DNA of 51,408 nt from Candidatus Thorarchaeota archaeon (lineage in GTDB: Archaea; Asgardarchaeota; Thorarchaeia; Thorarchaeales; Thorarchaeaceae): NCBI GenBank assembly GCA_016840825.1, contig JAEORN010000254.1, forward strand, positions 1 through 51,408. Reading direction: 5' to 3'. The notes beneath the pieces were generated by a model that had not been told where the DNA came from, ran no database searches, and was given only the letters and a program-made list of their open reading frames with translations. Within the stretch, counting starts at the first letter, position 1; every line of letters starts with the position of its first letter. The position numbers and the translations under genes were made by a program. Below are positions 16,137 to 24,580 of this stretch, piece after piece.

Positions 16137-17276
16137 ATGCCTGTCGCGATGTTACTAATCGACTGGGATTCAAAGATTGGTGCCGTTCTTAAAGCAAAGG
16201 TACCAATGGATTTTGCTGATTATTACCGTGAGGACCTGAATACGGAAATTATGAGAATATTCACCTCTCACGCAATGGGTGATGCAACGGCTGGATTTTC
16301 TTCATTGAGTGTTCGAATAGGTGGCGAGGAATATAATGTCGCATCATATTACACAGGCATTGTTCGTGAAGAAGAGCAATATTGCATCTCACTCTTGCTT
16401 ACACCTTCTGAAGATGCAAAAGCCTACGAAGCTGCAATAACTTCTGTTGTATCTCCGATCACAAACGCAGTCGTTTCTATGACGGATGCAGAGCTTCAAA
16501 CTGAACTTGATAATACTTACCGAAGAATCATTCGATTAGCCGGAATGACCGATGAATCTCGCTTAGCTCGTCTATTTTCTGATGAGGTTTCAAGAGCTGT
16601 TTTTCCAAAACTATGGAAAGGTGGTATCACAAAAGAAGACTTGGAAGAATGGCTGAAGATGGTTACAGGACTTCCCAGTGTCAGCGTAGATTCCATTCTC
16701 GCACCTTTCGAAGAGCTTGGTTTGGTGAAGACCGAGTGGGTTGACGAAATTGGCAGAACCTGTGTTTTCATGATAAAAGATCTGGAGATTTTTAGAGCAC
16801 CTCCTTTGGTTTCAATGGAAGCCGCATCATCTGTGCTTGATCCAGAGCTATCCGCAGAATACAAGACAGAAGTGCTTGAGTTTCTAACGGAATGGCAGAA
16901 AACCCCTGAAGATACAGTTGCTGTTGCACAGATTCTTGCAGATCCTGATGCATATGACACACTTAGCGTACTCCGTCGTCAGCCGACAAATATCTCCGAG
17001 CTTGAGGCAACCCTCGGTATACCTCCGAAGGAGCTTAAGCAAGCAATTCAACTATTAAAGAAATTTAGAATTGTCTCAGAGAAACGAAGAAAGGGAGCAT
17101 CTGGTGAATATGATAAATGGTTATTCTTGCTCAACGACATACGAGTGCGTCTATTCTTCCCGGAGTACTTCCTTAGCACTCTTGTAACCGAGCTAGAAAA
17201 GACTCCCGATGATACTAGGTTAATGGAAATGGTTCATCAGCATCTTCGATTATTAAGAGATAATTTTCCGCGATAG
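16137..17276 (+). CDS. Longin/roadblock-like N-domain protein with C-terminal winged helices
   Basis: A 379-residue protein of unknown function. Residues about 1-125 (beginning MPVAMLLIDWDSKIGAVLKA, then alternating strands such as EEQYCISLLLT) look like a longin- or profilin-like alpha/beta domain. The rest contains one or two winged-helix-like units (about 150-215 and 255-330, e.g. TNISELEATLGIPPKELKQA followed by a wing). The ATG start follows a GGAGAAATG ribosome site. It lies directly upstream of the longin-GTPase gene at 17703; longin and roadblock domains are known partners of Ras-like GTPases, so a functional link is plausible. Fold calls are by eye. Confidence 0.65.
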   Translation: MPVAMLLIDWDSKIGAVLKAKVPMDFADYYREDLNTEIMRIFTSHAMGDATAGFSSLSVRIGGEEYNVASYYTGIVREEEQYCISLLLTPSEDAKAYEAAITSVVSPITNAVVSMTDAELQTELDNTYRRIIRLAGMTDESRLARLFSDEVSRAVFPKLWKGGITKEDLEEWLKMVTGLPSVSVDSILAPFEELGLVKTEWVDEIGRTCVFMIKDLEIFRAPPLVSMEAASSVLDPELSAEYKTEVLEFLTEWQKTPEDTVAVAQILADPDAYDTLSVLRRQPTNISELEATLGIPPKELKQAIQLLKKFRIVSEKRRKGASGEYDKWLFLLNDIRVRLFFPEYFLSTLVTELEKTPDDTRLMEMVHQHLRLLRDNFPR

Positions 17277-17359
17277 ATGTTACAAAAACCTATCATACCT
17301 TCCAGTTAATAATGAGGCCTTTCTATATTTAGTAAACTAGGAAGGTTCATATGTAGAAA

Positions 17360-17586
17360 AAACGCATGCTTGTCGCCGACTGTGTTGAGTACATGGATCC
17401 CCCGTCATAGGAACTCGCATTCGCAACACACACGGTTTACGGTCCCTAAAGAGTTTCTACGCATTGGTCCCCGGGAAGTAATTCCCAACTTGCGCATAAT
17501 TGATTTCTTCCATGAACTCAAGACAATGGCAATCCACGGATGCGGGGCCACTTTGGTGGTTCCGTTTCCTAACATTTTCTAGTATC
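17360..17586. other. G+C-rich intergenic island, possible RNA
   Basis: Within the 426-base gap between two genes, this stretch is clearly richer in G+C than the flanks. It contains TGTGTTG (17381-17387) pairing with CAACACA (17424-17430) around an inner GAGT/ACTC, and the hairpin GGGAA-GTAA-TTCCC (17473-17486). A 70-codon open frame over the same bases has no protein-like pattern. The rest of the gap (17277-17359 and 17587-17702) is A+T-rich and shows only promoter-like sequence. Evidence for an RNA gene is modest. Confidence 0.3.
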
Positions 17587-17702
17587 GGAGTTTCAGATGG
17601 ATATGTCGATAATACACAAGATTATCTCATAAGTAGTTCATGCACTTCTATAGAGTGACTGGGGACAATTAGCGATCCTTTGTATGTTATTGGTGACCAA
17701 CT

Positions 17703-19568
17703 GTGATTCATAATACATATCTTGTTCGCATCTCAACTCATGAGGTATTGGCACATACACAATACTGGCCTGTTGATGTCGAAAAGAAGAACATTGATGA
17801 ATTCATTTCTACTCGTGAAGAATTACGGACAGAAGACACATCACTAGCTAACTTTCCGCTCATTATTGGCGATGACAAATTTCATGGTAGAGACCTTGTT
17901 TCTGATATCATTGTCGTCTTTGTTACTGACAAGGGCGAAGATGAATCATCAATTGCCGATCGTTTGGAATCAGCCATTAAGTCACTCAAGAAAGGGTTGG
18001 TAAAAACTGAGCTTGCGGATCTTAGAAAGCAATATGAACACATCATTGAACCGTCTGTCATCACACGATTGAAAATCGCTTTAGTTGGTGAGGGTGGTGT
18101 AGGAAAAACAACCACACTTCATCTTCTTATGGGGGATACTCCACCACTTCAATATGTACCCACCATCGCTTTGAATCTTGAAACTGTTGAGAATATTCGG
18201 TTTGGGAACTATTCCCTTGTTCTTTGGGACTTTGCTGGGCAGGAACGATTCAGGAATCTATGGAAATTTTATTTCCATGGAGCTGATGTTATCTTCTTGG
18301 TTTGTGATTCTTCCCTGCGTAATGTCATTATTAGTAAAGATATTCTCAAGCTTATCAAACGCGACGCTCCTAAAGTTCCTGTATTCTCCCTAGCAAACAA
18401 ACAAGACAAACCAAATGCTATGCGTCCTGAAGTAGTACAGAAGATACTAGGTATTCCTACATATCCTATGGTTGCCATCGATAAGTCGCGTCGTGATGAA
18501 ATGCTGCGAATTTTGATGACTGCTGCAGCCCAATTTGTAGGCGTTGTTTTACCAGATCTTCCAGCCTCTGAGTTACTCAAATTCACTGATGAAGCAACAG
18601 CCGCATTGAGTGAAGGTCATCTTGAAAGAATCTCTGAAGAGGAAATTGAGGAGGAAGAGGAATTCGAAGAGGTCTATGTTGACGAAGAAGGACACATCAT
18701 CAGTGCAGATGAGATTGGTGATGAGTATGAATATGAGATTGTCGAGGAGATAGTTGAAGTTGATGAGGATGAAGAAGGAGTCGAAATCTCAGTTTCAGCA
18801 GAAGAGCATGAACCCCATATCACTGAAATCTCATCACCACAAGAAGCCGATGAGATTCTAGAATCAATTGAGGAGCTTGTTGAGGAAGAGATTCCTCTTA
18901 CAATCGAGGAGATGGAGAACGACATACAACCATTTGAAGAGGTGTCTGAGGAAGAGATCCCTCTTGATGCTGATGCTGTCATTGAAGAATCGCCCATTGA
19001 AGAAGAGGTTGAGATACCCACTATTGTAGATGATGTGGAAGAAGAGGTGTCTGTTGATTTTCAAGAGGATCTTGAAGTCACTGAAGATATTGAGGAAATT
19101 CCTGAACCTCTGGAAACAGATCTACCGAAACCTGCTGAATTAGTTGAAGTATCAATCTCAGAGTCAACATCACTTGCAGATCCTGATGGGCTGTCCGACA
19201 TTATGGATGAGTATTTTCCACCATCTACAGACACAATCACTGACGATTCTCATAAAATTGCCAAGGATCTCATTTCCGAGGCTCTCGATGCAGACGACAT
19301 AATCTCTGCTGAAATTGATAGGGTTTCAAAAGATGAGATCAACGTGGCGTTGGAAGCCTTCTCAAGTGAAGAAGTAATCTCTCCTGATGGAGAGATAGAC
19401 GAAGATGCAAAAATAGCAGATGAAGCTCTAAGGGAACTTGAGAATATTCTAGGAACTCCCGATGAACCCATAATAAAACCGAAAGAAACTGATGATCTGG
19501 ACGAAGAATTAGATGCCCTTGATGAGCTCTTTGCACTAATGTCCGATAATGATGAGGACTCCTCCTAA
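17703..19568 (+). CDS. Longin-like domain fused to an Arf/Rab-like GTPase with a long acidic tail
   Basis: A 621-residue three-part protein. Residues 1 to about 120 form a longin-like alpha/beta domain (YLVRISTHEVLAHTQYWP). A complete small GTPase domain follows: G1 GEGGVGKT (129-136), switch threonine in VPTIALN, G3 DFAGQERF (176-183) and G4 NKQD (232-235), ending near 300. The last 320 residues are low-complexity and extremely rich in Glu and Asp. The GTPase domain is Arf/Rab-like. The start is GTG with GGTGA upstream. The architecture, with the regulator-like domain on the same chain and an acidic tail, is unusual; the tail may bind basic partners. Confidence 0.88.
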   Translation: MIHNTYLVRISTHEVLAHTQYWPVDVEKKNIDEFISTREELRTEDTSLANFPLIIGDDKFHGRDLVSDIIVVFVTDKGEDESSIADRLESAIKSLKKGLVKTELADLRKQYEHIIEPSVITRLKIALVGEGGVGKTTTLHLLMGDTPPLQYVPTIALNLETVENIRFGNYSLVLWDFAGQERFRNLWKFYFHGADVIFLVCDSSLRNVIISKDILKLIKRDAPKVPVFSLANKQDKPNAMRPEVVQKILGIPTYPMVAIDKSRRDEMLRILMTAAAQFVGVVLPDLPASELLKFTDEATAALSEGHLERISEEEIEEEEEFEEVYVDEEGHIISADEIGDEYEYEIVEEIVEVDEDEEGVEISVSAEEHEPHITEISSPQEADEILESIEELVEEEIPLTIEEMENDIQPFEEVSEEEIPLDADAVIEESPIEEEVEIPTIVDDVEEEVSVDFQEDLEVTEDIEEIPEPLETDLPKPAELVEVSISESTSLADPDGLSDIMDEYFPPSTDTITDDSHKIAKDLISEALDADDIISAEIDRVSKDEINVALEAFSSEEVISPDGEIDEDAKIADEALRELENILGTPDEPIIKPKETDDLDEELDALDELFALMSDNDEDSS

Positions 19569-19648
19569 AGAGCGATAATTCCTGAAATGTGTCAGTGCGG
19601 AAGACTGATTTGGTACTTACATTATCAACTTGAAAGAGGTTTCAATAA

Positions 19649-19999
19649 TTGAAGCTCAATGAAGTTGAAATTGGAAAGAACGTTCCAGAGCTTATAGTTA
19701 GGATTTTATCTGTAGCTCCAGCTAGAATAGTTTCTACTCGTAGTGGTCGAAAAACACAACTAACAGAAGTTTTGGTGGCTGATGAAACTGGCACAGCCGT
19801 TCTATCGCTTTGGGGTTTTCGAGAGGGAAGTGGAATGTCTGCAGGTAAAGTCGTTAGAATAACGGATGGTTGGGCAAAAGAATGGCAAGGAAAAATGCAG
19901 CTCTCTCTTGGTCGAGTTGGCAAGATTGAAGAGATTGCTGACGATGGTTCGATACCTCCTACAAAGGACCTTCTGAACACACCTGACGAATCGACATGA
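19649..19999 (+). CDS. OB-fold single-stranded DNA-binding protein (RPA/SSB-like)
   Basis: A 116-residue single OB-fold protein. The pattern TEVLVADETGTAVLSLWG followed by GKVVRITDGW and GKMQLSLGR is that of archaeal RPA-like and eukaryotic SOSS-B/hSSB1-type ssDNA-binding proteins (strand 2-3 DETG and the aromatic at LWG). It lacks a zinc finger or second OB-fold. The start is TTG with GAAAGAGG upstream. It probably binds single-stranded nucleic acid in repair or transcription. It is followed closely by the deoxyribosyltransferase-like gene. Confidence 0.85.
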   Translation: MKLNEVEIGKNVPELIVRILSVAPARIVSTRSGRKTQLTEVLVADETGTAVLSLWGFREGSGMSAGKVVRITDGWAKEWQGKMQLSLGRVGKIEEIADDGSIPPTKDLLNTPDEST

Positions 20000-20018
20000 T
20001 ATAATTTCTAGTTCTTGG

Positions 20019-20519
20019 GTGAGTAACTTGGTGCACGTCTATCTATCTGGTCCTATAATACATTCAAATTTGAGAAAGGACAATTTCTATCAAGCGGTCA
20101 TCAATCATCTTCAGTCGAGAGAAATATCAGTATTCGCTCCTCAGTTCTTAGGTCCTGCTGAACCAGCTGAAATCTATAGAAGAGATGTTGAACAAGTTAG
20201 GAAGTGTGATTTGTTAGTTGCTGAAGTTTCAAATCCTTCATTGGGCGTTGGTATGGAATTAATGTTGGCAAGAGAAATTGAAACACCTATCTTGATGTTC
20301 CGAGATATTAGTTCAAATCCGCTATCAAAAATGGTTGTAGGTATGGATGGCAAAGTGCTCTTCGAATACTCTTCAATAGAAGAAGCAATAGATATTCTTG
20401 CAGGATTGAATCTTGAAAATATCAGCTATTCTCGCGATTGCCCAGAGTGCAACTCAAAAATTGCCGAATACATTAATGACCGATCACACCGCTGCGTACA
20501 ATGCGGCATTGAATTCTAG
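20019..20519 (+). CDS. Nucleoside 2-deoxyribosyltransferase-like protein with C-terminal zinc ribbon
   Basis: A 166-residue protein. Residues 1 to about 125 fit the nucleoside deoxyribosyltransferase/DNPH1 family: VYLSGPI at the start, the acidic DVEQVRKCDLLVAEVSNPSLGVGMELMLA with the catalytic Glu in GxGxE, and a Rossmann-like layout. Such enzymes cleave or exchange the base of deoxynucleosides or deoxynucleotides. The C terminus adds a zinc ribbon, CPEC (about 140-143) and CVQC (about 159-162), which is unusual for the family and may mediate nucleic-acid or protein binding. GTG start; spacing to the OB-fold gene is 19 bases, suggesting an operon in nucleotide or DNA metabolism. Confidence 0.82.
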   Translation: MSNLVHVYLSGPIIHSNLRKDNFYQAVINHLQSREISVFAPQFLGPAEPAEIYRRDVEQVRKCDLLVAEVSNPSLGVGMELMLAREIETPILMFRDISSNPLSKMVVGMDGKVLFEYSSIEEAIDILAGLNLENISYSRDCPECNSKIAEYINDRSHRCVQCGIEF

Positions 20520-20520
20520 A

Positions 20521-21477
20521 GTGAGAGTGACTGAATTGGAGAACGTGCCTGATAGCATTGAGTCAAGTCGCGGTCATATCATTCTATTGTTAGTTCTCTC
20601 AGTATCAATGGTTTCATCTGCAAGCATACTTATTCGTTTTAGCCAATCGGATCCCTTGGTTATCGTTTTCTGGCGTACTCTTTATGGTGCTATCGTAATG
20701 GCCTCTATCGGTGCGGTCAGAAAGGATAATCATGCATACAAAGGACCACTAATGAAGAAGAATTGGATTTGGTTAGTGGGAATCGGTGTAGTCTTGGCAT
20801 TTCATTTCTCTACATGGTTCACATCATTGTTCTTGACAACAGTAGCTGCGAGTGTTGTTCTTGTTAATACTTCTCCTATATTCACCGCGATATTATCAAC
20901 TGCAATCCTAGGTGAATCACTTCGACGACGTTCTTGGGTTGGGGTTATTGTTGCAGTTTCAGGTGCTATATTTTTAGCTTGGAGTGATCTTGAGTCAATA
21001 GGTGCTGGAGCTCTTGCCGGTGACCTACTTGCATTGCTGGCTGGTTTTCTACTAGCAATATATTTCATCGGGGGTAGAAGATATGCGAAAGGATTGCCAA
21101 TTACAGTCTATACCTCTGTTGTCTATATCACTGCAGCGGCAGTCACACTTCTTCAATGCATTCTGCTCGGAATAAATGTGATTGTACTTGAGCCAACGGA
21201 AATTCTAATCTTCATAGCATTGGCAATTTTTCCCACAGCATTAGGTCACTCTGTCAATAATTATTTGCTAACTCTTGTTCCCGCATATGTTGTTTCTTCT
21301 GCGGTATTAGGTGAACCAATAGGTGCAACACTTCTTGCAGTTGTATTCTTAGGGGAAATTCCCCCACCACTAACTATTGTTGGTTTTGCCATAATCATGC
21401 TTGGGATAGTTCTGGTCCTTGCTGATATTGCTAAATCTCAACAAGCCACTGGTAAATCAACCCTTGATGACTCCTAG
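20521..21477 (+). CDS. EamA/DMT superfamily transporter
   Basis: A 318-residue inner-membrane protein with about ten hydrophobic helices arranged as two EamA repeats. The first starts LLVLSVSMVSSASILIRFSQ and has the FWRTLYGA motif, and the second ends with PTALGHSVNNYLL and LLAVVFLGEIPPP. DMT members export or import metabolites, amino acids or nucleotide sugars; the substrate is unknown. A frame open from 20413 overlaps the upstream gene; a GTG at 20521 just after its stop codon is preferred, but no ribosome site settles it. Its end overlaps the RtcB gene, which runs the other way, by 21 bases. Confidence 0.85.
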   Translation: MRVTELENVPDSIESSRGHIILLLVLSVSMVSSASILIRFSQSDPLVIVFWRTLYGAIVMASIGAVRKDNHAYKGPLMKKNWIWLVGIGVVLAFHFSTWFTSLFLTTVAASVVLVNTSPIFTAILSTAILGESLRRRSWVGVIVAVSGAIFLAWSDLESIGAGALAGDLLALLAGFLLAIYFIGGRRYAKGLPITVYTSVVYITAAAVTLLQCILLGINVIVLEPTEILIFIALAIFPTALGHSVNNYLLTLVPAYVVSSAVLGEPIGATLLAVVFLGEIPPPLTIVGFAIIMLGIVLVLADIAKSQQATGKSTLDDS

Positions 21478-22902
21478 TGGTCGAAGACGTACTGCTTTGG
21501 TTGCGATACCTACAGCATCAGACACACGTACGACTTCATCTACATCTTTGTACGCACCTGGAGCCTCCTCAGCAATAACCATACCTGATGTCGCTTTGAC
21601 AATTATTCCTTGTCCTGCAAGATCACTTTGGACTTCCTTCCCAAAGTAGGTCTTCTTGGCCTTCGAACGGCTCATGAAACGACCTGCGCCGTGAGCTGTT
21701 GAGCCGAATGAGAGTTCCATTGCTTTTTGATTGCCAATAAGGATGTACGATGCAGTTCCCATAGTTCCTGGAATAATGACAGGCTGTCCTATATTCTTGT
21801 ATGCAGTTGGTGTTTCTGGATGTCCTGGTGGAAACGCTCGAGTTGCTCCTTTTCGATGTACTACGACCTTTCGCTTTCTTCCTTCGATATCATGTTCTTC
21901 GACCTTGCCCATATTATGAGCTACATCATAAATTAGATTCATATCCAAGTCCTCGGGAGTAGAATTCATTACTTTGGCAAAGGCTTCTCTTGCCCAATGC
22001 ATCATTGACTGTCGATTAGCAAAAGCATAGTTTGCTGCCGCGCTCATAGCTCCGAGATAGGCTTGTCCTTCTGGTGATGTCGTTGGGGCGCTACACAGCT
22101 CCCTATCTGGGAGTTCAAGATTGTATTTTCTCATAGCTGTGGTCATTGTTTTGATGTAATCCCCACAAACTTGATGGCCTAGTCCACGTGATCCACTATG
22201 AATCATAATCATAATTTGACCTCGTCCAGTAATGCCCATTGCTCTAGCAGCGTTCTCATCATATATAGCATCTACAACCTGAATTTCCAAGAAGTGGTTT
22301 CCAGAACCCAAAGTCCCAACTTGCGAGAAACCTCTCTTCTTAGCTTCTGGTGAAACTTGACTCGCATCTGCAAGATGTATCTTACCATTTGCCTCTTGAT
22401 GTTCGAGATCCTTATTCCAACCCAATCCCTTCTCTACAGCCCATTCTGCTCCACCTTCCAGAACAGCATCAACACCTTTTGCGCCAGAAAGATGGATACT
22501 TCCTTTCTTTCCAACACCCGTAGGCACATCATTCCAGAGTTGATCAATCAAATCCTTCATTTTGTCCTGAACATCTTTAATATCAAGATTGGTTCGGAGG
22601 ATACGCACTCCACAATTAATATCGTATCCTACACCGCCTGGTGAAATCACACCTGTTTCATAATCTATCGCAGCTACACCCCCAATGGGAAATCCATATC
22701 CTTGATGCCCATCAGGTAGAATAATACTGAAGTTATAGATTCCAGGAAGAGCTGTTGTATTTGCTCCTTGTTCAAACGTCTTGTCCTGTTTCATCTTCTC
22801 GACTAATTCATCAGATGCATAGATTCGAGTAGGTACTTTCATCCATGGTCTGGTCCCTTTTGGGATTTCGAATATATTTTCTGAAATTTTCTTTAATTGC
22901 AA
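21457..22902 (-). CDS. rtcB: RtcB RNA ligase
   Basis: A 481-residue GTP- and Mn2+-dependent ligase that joins 2',3'-cyclic phosphate and 5'-OH RNA ends, the step that seals archaeal tRNA exons after intron removal. The signature stretches are all visible: GVGYDINCGVR (metal-binding Asp and Cys, about 92-102), GSGNHFLEIQ, HSGSRGLGHQ, the NMGKVEEH region, and the C-terminal GSTAHGAGR with the His that takes GMP. The length matches archaeal intein-free forms. Its 3' end overlaps the oppositely oriented EamA transporter gene. Confidence 0.97.
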   Translation of the reverse strand: MQLKKISENIFEIPKGTRPWMKVPTRIYASDELVEKMKQDKTFEQGANTTALPGIYNFSIILPDGHQGYGFPIGGVAAIDYETGVISPGGVGYDINCGVRILRTNLDIKDVQDKMKDLIDQLWNDVPTGVGKKGSIHLSGAKGVDAVLEGGAEWAVEKGLGWNKDLEHQEANGKIHLADASQVSPEAKKRGFSQVGTLGSGNHFLEIQVVDAIYDENAARAMGITGRGQIMIMIHSGSRGLGHQVCGDYIKTMTTAMRKYNLELPDRELCSAPTTSPEGQAYLGAMSAAANYAFANRQSMMHWAREAFAKVMNSTPEDLDMNLIYDVAHNMGKVEEHDIEGRKRKVVVHRKGATRAFPPGHPETPTAYKNIGQPVIIPGTMGTASYILIGNQKAMELSFGSTAHGAGRFMSRSKAKKTYFGKEVQSDLAGQGIIVKATSGMVIAEEAPGAYKDVDEVVRVSDAVGIATKAVRLRPLGVIKG

Positions 22903-23041
22903 CCTAGGTCACCTGGGCTAGAATGTTCAGGACCTCGTTCTTATTTCCTATAAGCATTGTGAAGTGTCGGAGACAAGAATGTTATATGGAGAAAGCAATC
23001 GCAATTAGGTGGGTGCAATCCCAAAATAACAAGGAGGTCTG

Positions 23042-24085
23042 ATGCTACAAGTGCGTGATGTACGACTTACTGCAATGGTTACAACACACGGCTGAAGCTG
23101 CAAGGTCAAACAGGATGACTTGACACGACTCTTACAAGCCGCGGGATTACTACCTCAAAATGCCAGTTGTCATGACTTGATTGGAGATGATGCTGTCGTT
23201 CATATAGTGAATGATGAGGTTGCGTTAATCGAGAACGTCGATATCTTTACTCCTATCCATGATGATCCAGTAATTCAGGGAGAGATTGTTGCATGTAATG
23301 CAACAAATGATGTCTTTGCGATGGGCGCGACTAATGTCGTTTCTCTACAGGCATTCCTTGCATATCCCTCAGATTTACCTGAGGCGATACCAACAGGGAT
23401 CTTGAAGGGTATGAGTGAATTCATGAAACGACTTGGTGGAAAACTAACTGGCGGACAAACCATCAAAAATCCAGTTCCAGTCTTCGGAGGTATCGCATTA
23501 GGTGTTTCATCCCCCGATAGAGTCATTTATTCCTCTGGTGCGAAACCAGGTGATACTGTTCTCCTGACGAAGCCATTAGGAATACAACCAGCTATGCGAT
23601 CATATCGAGATCTGCAGGATGAGAAAAGAGACACTCTCTTGGAGAGATTCTCAGAACATGAGCTTATCAAAATGCAGGAGGTAGCTGTACGATTAATGAC
23701 TCAAAGCAATCAAGAAGTAGCTGCTGCGATGCAAGAAGTATCAGCTCATGCTGCAACTGATGTGACTGGGTTTGGACTCCTTGGTCATGCAGGGAATGTG
23801 GCTACCCTGAGTTGTGTTGATATCAATATAGATTCTATACCTGTAATCAGCGGCACACTTGAGTTAGCGCAATTCTTTGGACATAAGCTATCCGAGGGAT
23901 ATGGTGCTGAAACAGCAGGTGGCATGATAGTTTTCCTTGACCCTCAAAATGTAGGCGCATTTACTGCTATACTACATGAACAGGGACTTCCCTGTTGGCC
24001 TATTGGAAAAGTAACCAAAGCAAAAGGTGAACCTACTGCAAGGTTCTCCAAGGATATTGAGTTTCTTGAGACCGATTTCCCATGA
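23042..24085 (+). CDS. selD: Selenide, water dikinase (SelD) read through an in-frame TGA as selenocysteine
   Basis: SelD makes monoselenophosphate, the selenium donor for selenocysteine, from selenide and ATP. A conventional frame begins only at a TTG at 23120 and lacks the catalytic N terminus. Reading from the ATG at 23042, which has an ideal AAGGAGG ribosome site, gives ...RLTAMVTTHG-U-SCKV..., with TGA at 23093-23095 at residue 18. This aligns with the E. coli RLTQYSHGAGCGCK motif, so the TGA sits exactly on the catalytic Cys17 position, followed by the conserved Cys20 and Lys21. The frame then runs into the recognised body (LIGDDAVV, ATNDVFAMGA, GGQT). With Sec the protein is 347 residues, normal for the family. 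A SECIS-like structure surrounds the stop. Confidence 0.9.
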
Positions 24086-24146
24086 AGCTTCCCAAAACCC
24101 TTATGGGCCAGAAAGCTGAGGATTGCTGTCGCAAACAGCCGGTCTC
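24068..24146 (+). promoter_or_regulatory. Candidate SECIS element at the selD stop codon
   Basis: The region folds as a three-way junction. GAGACCG (24068-24074) pairs with CGGTCTC (24140-24146). Inside, ATGA (24082-24085, whose TGA is the selD stop) faces GAGG across an AGCTT/AAGCT helix (24086-24090 with 24113-24117), an arrangement like the UGA/GA core of eukaryotic and lokiarchaeal SECIS elements, with an apical AAAA and a CCC-TTAT-GGG mini-stem. A second hairpin GCTGT-CGCAA-ACAGC lies at 24125-24139. Archaeal SECIS elements are normally in the 3' UTR, and overlap with the stop codon is odd. The fold is by eye. Confidence 0.45.
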
Positions 24147-24150
24147 ATCA

Positions 24151-24321
24151 TCACTCCAAAAGATGATTTAGTTTATCTAAAATGACATCGAATCCTTTCA
24201 ATGACCTGAGGTCTAAGTCGGGATCAATGAACTTCCTGAGCTCTAGAATCTCGCTTTCTTCAACATCATGAAAGAGCCAGAAGTTATCCATGGTTTCCTT
24301 CTTTGATTCTGACACGAACAT
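24151..24321 (-). CDS. Small acidic protein, 56 residues
   Basis: A short minus-strand frame, MFVSESKKETMDNFWLFHDV at its start, continuing with EESEILELRKF and ending DKLNHLLE. It is acidic and predicted to be two helices. GGAGTGAA immediately precedes the ATG on its strand, which is a good ribosome site, and it sits in an otherwise empty gap convergent with selD. No family is recognised. Codon use and the ribosome site argue it is real, but the length makes this uncertain. Confidence 0.45.
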   Translation of the reverse strand: MFVSESKKETMDNFWLFHDVEESEILELRKFIDPDLDLRSLKGFDVILDKLNHLLE

Positions 24322-24580
24322 TTCACTCCGATTTTATGATTTCAATAATAATACGTCATTCGTCGATATTAAATCTTCTGATTGTTTCGTCTTATGCCGA
24401 TATTTACTCCTTAAATTCGCATTATTGTGTTATCAATAAGGCAAAAAGTATGGGTTGAGTACGGCAAACCATTTAACCCCTGATAGTACAAAAAACATAT
24501 CGCGCCGCTTGAGATAGACACACGAAACAATTACATCATGGATTGTGTGTCAATGCAAGAGGATAATCAACAGAGAGGCT

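Noticed and set aside
17370..17582. 70-codon open frame in the G+C-rich island
   Set aside because: No protein-like pattern and no ribosome site; composition looks like noncoding RNA.
23120..24085. Starting SelD at the TTG at 23120
   Set aside because: That form lacks the catalytic N terminus and has no ribosome site; the frame with one TGA from 23042 restores every conserved residue and has an ideal AAGGAGG.
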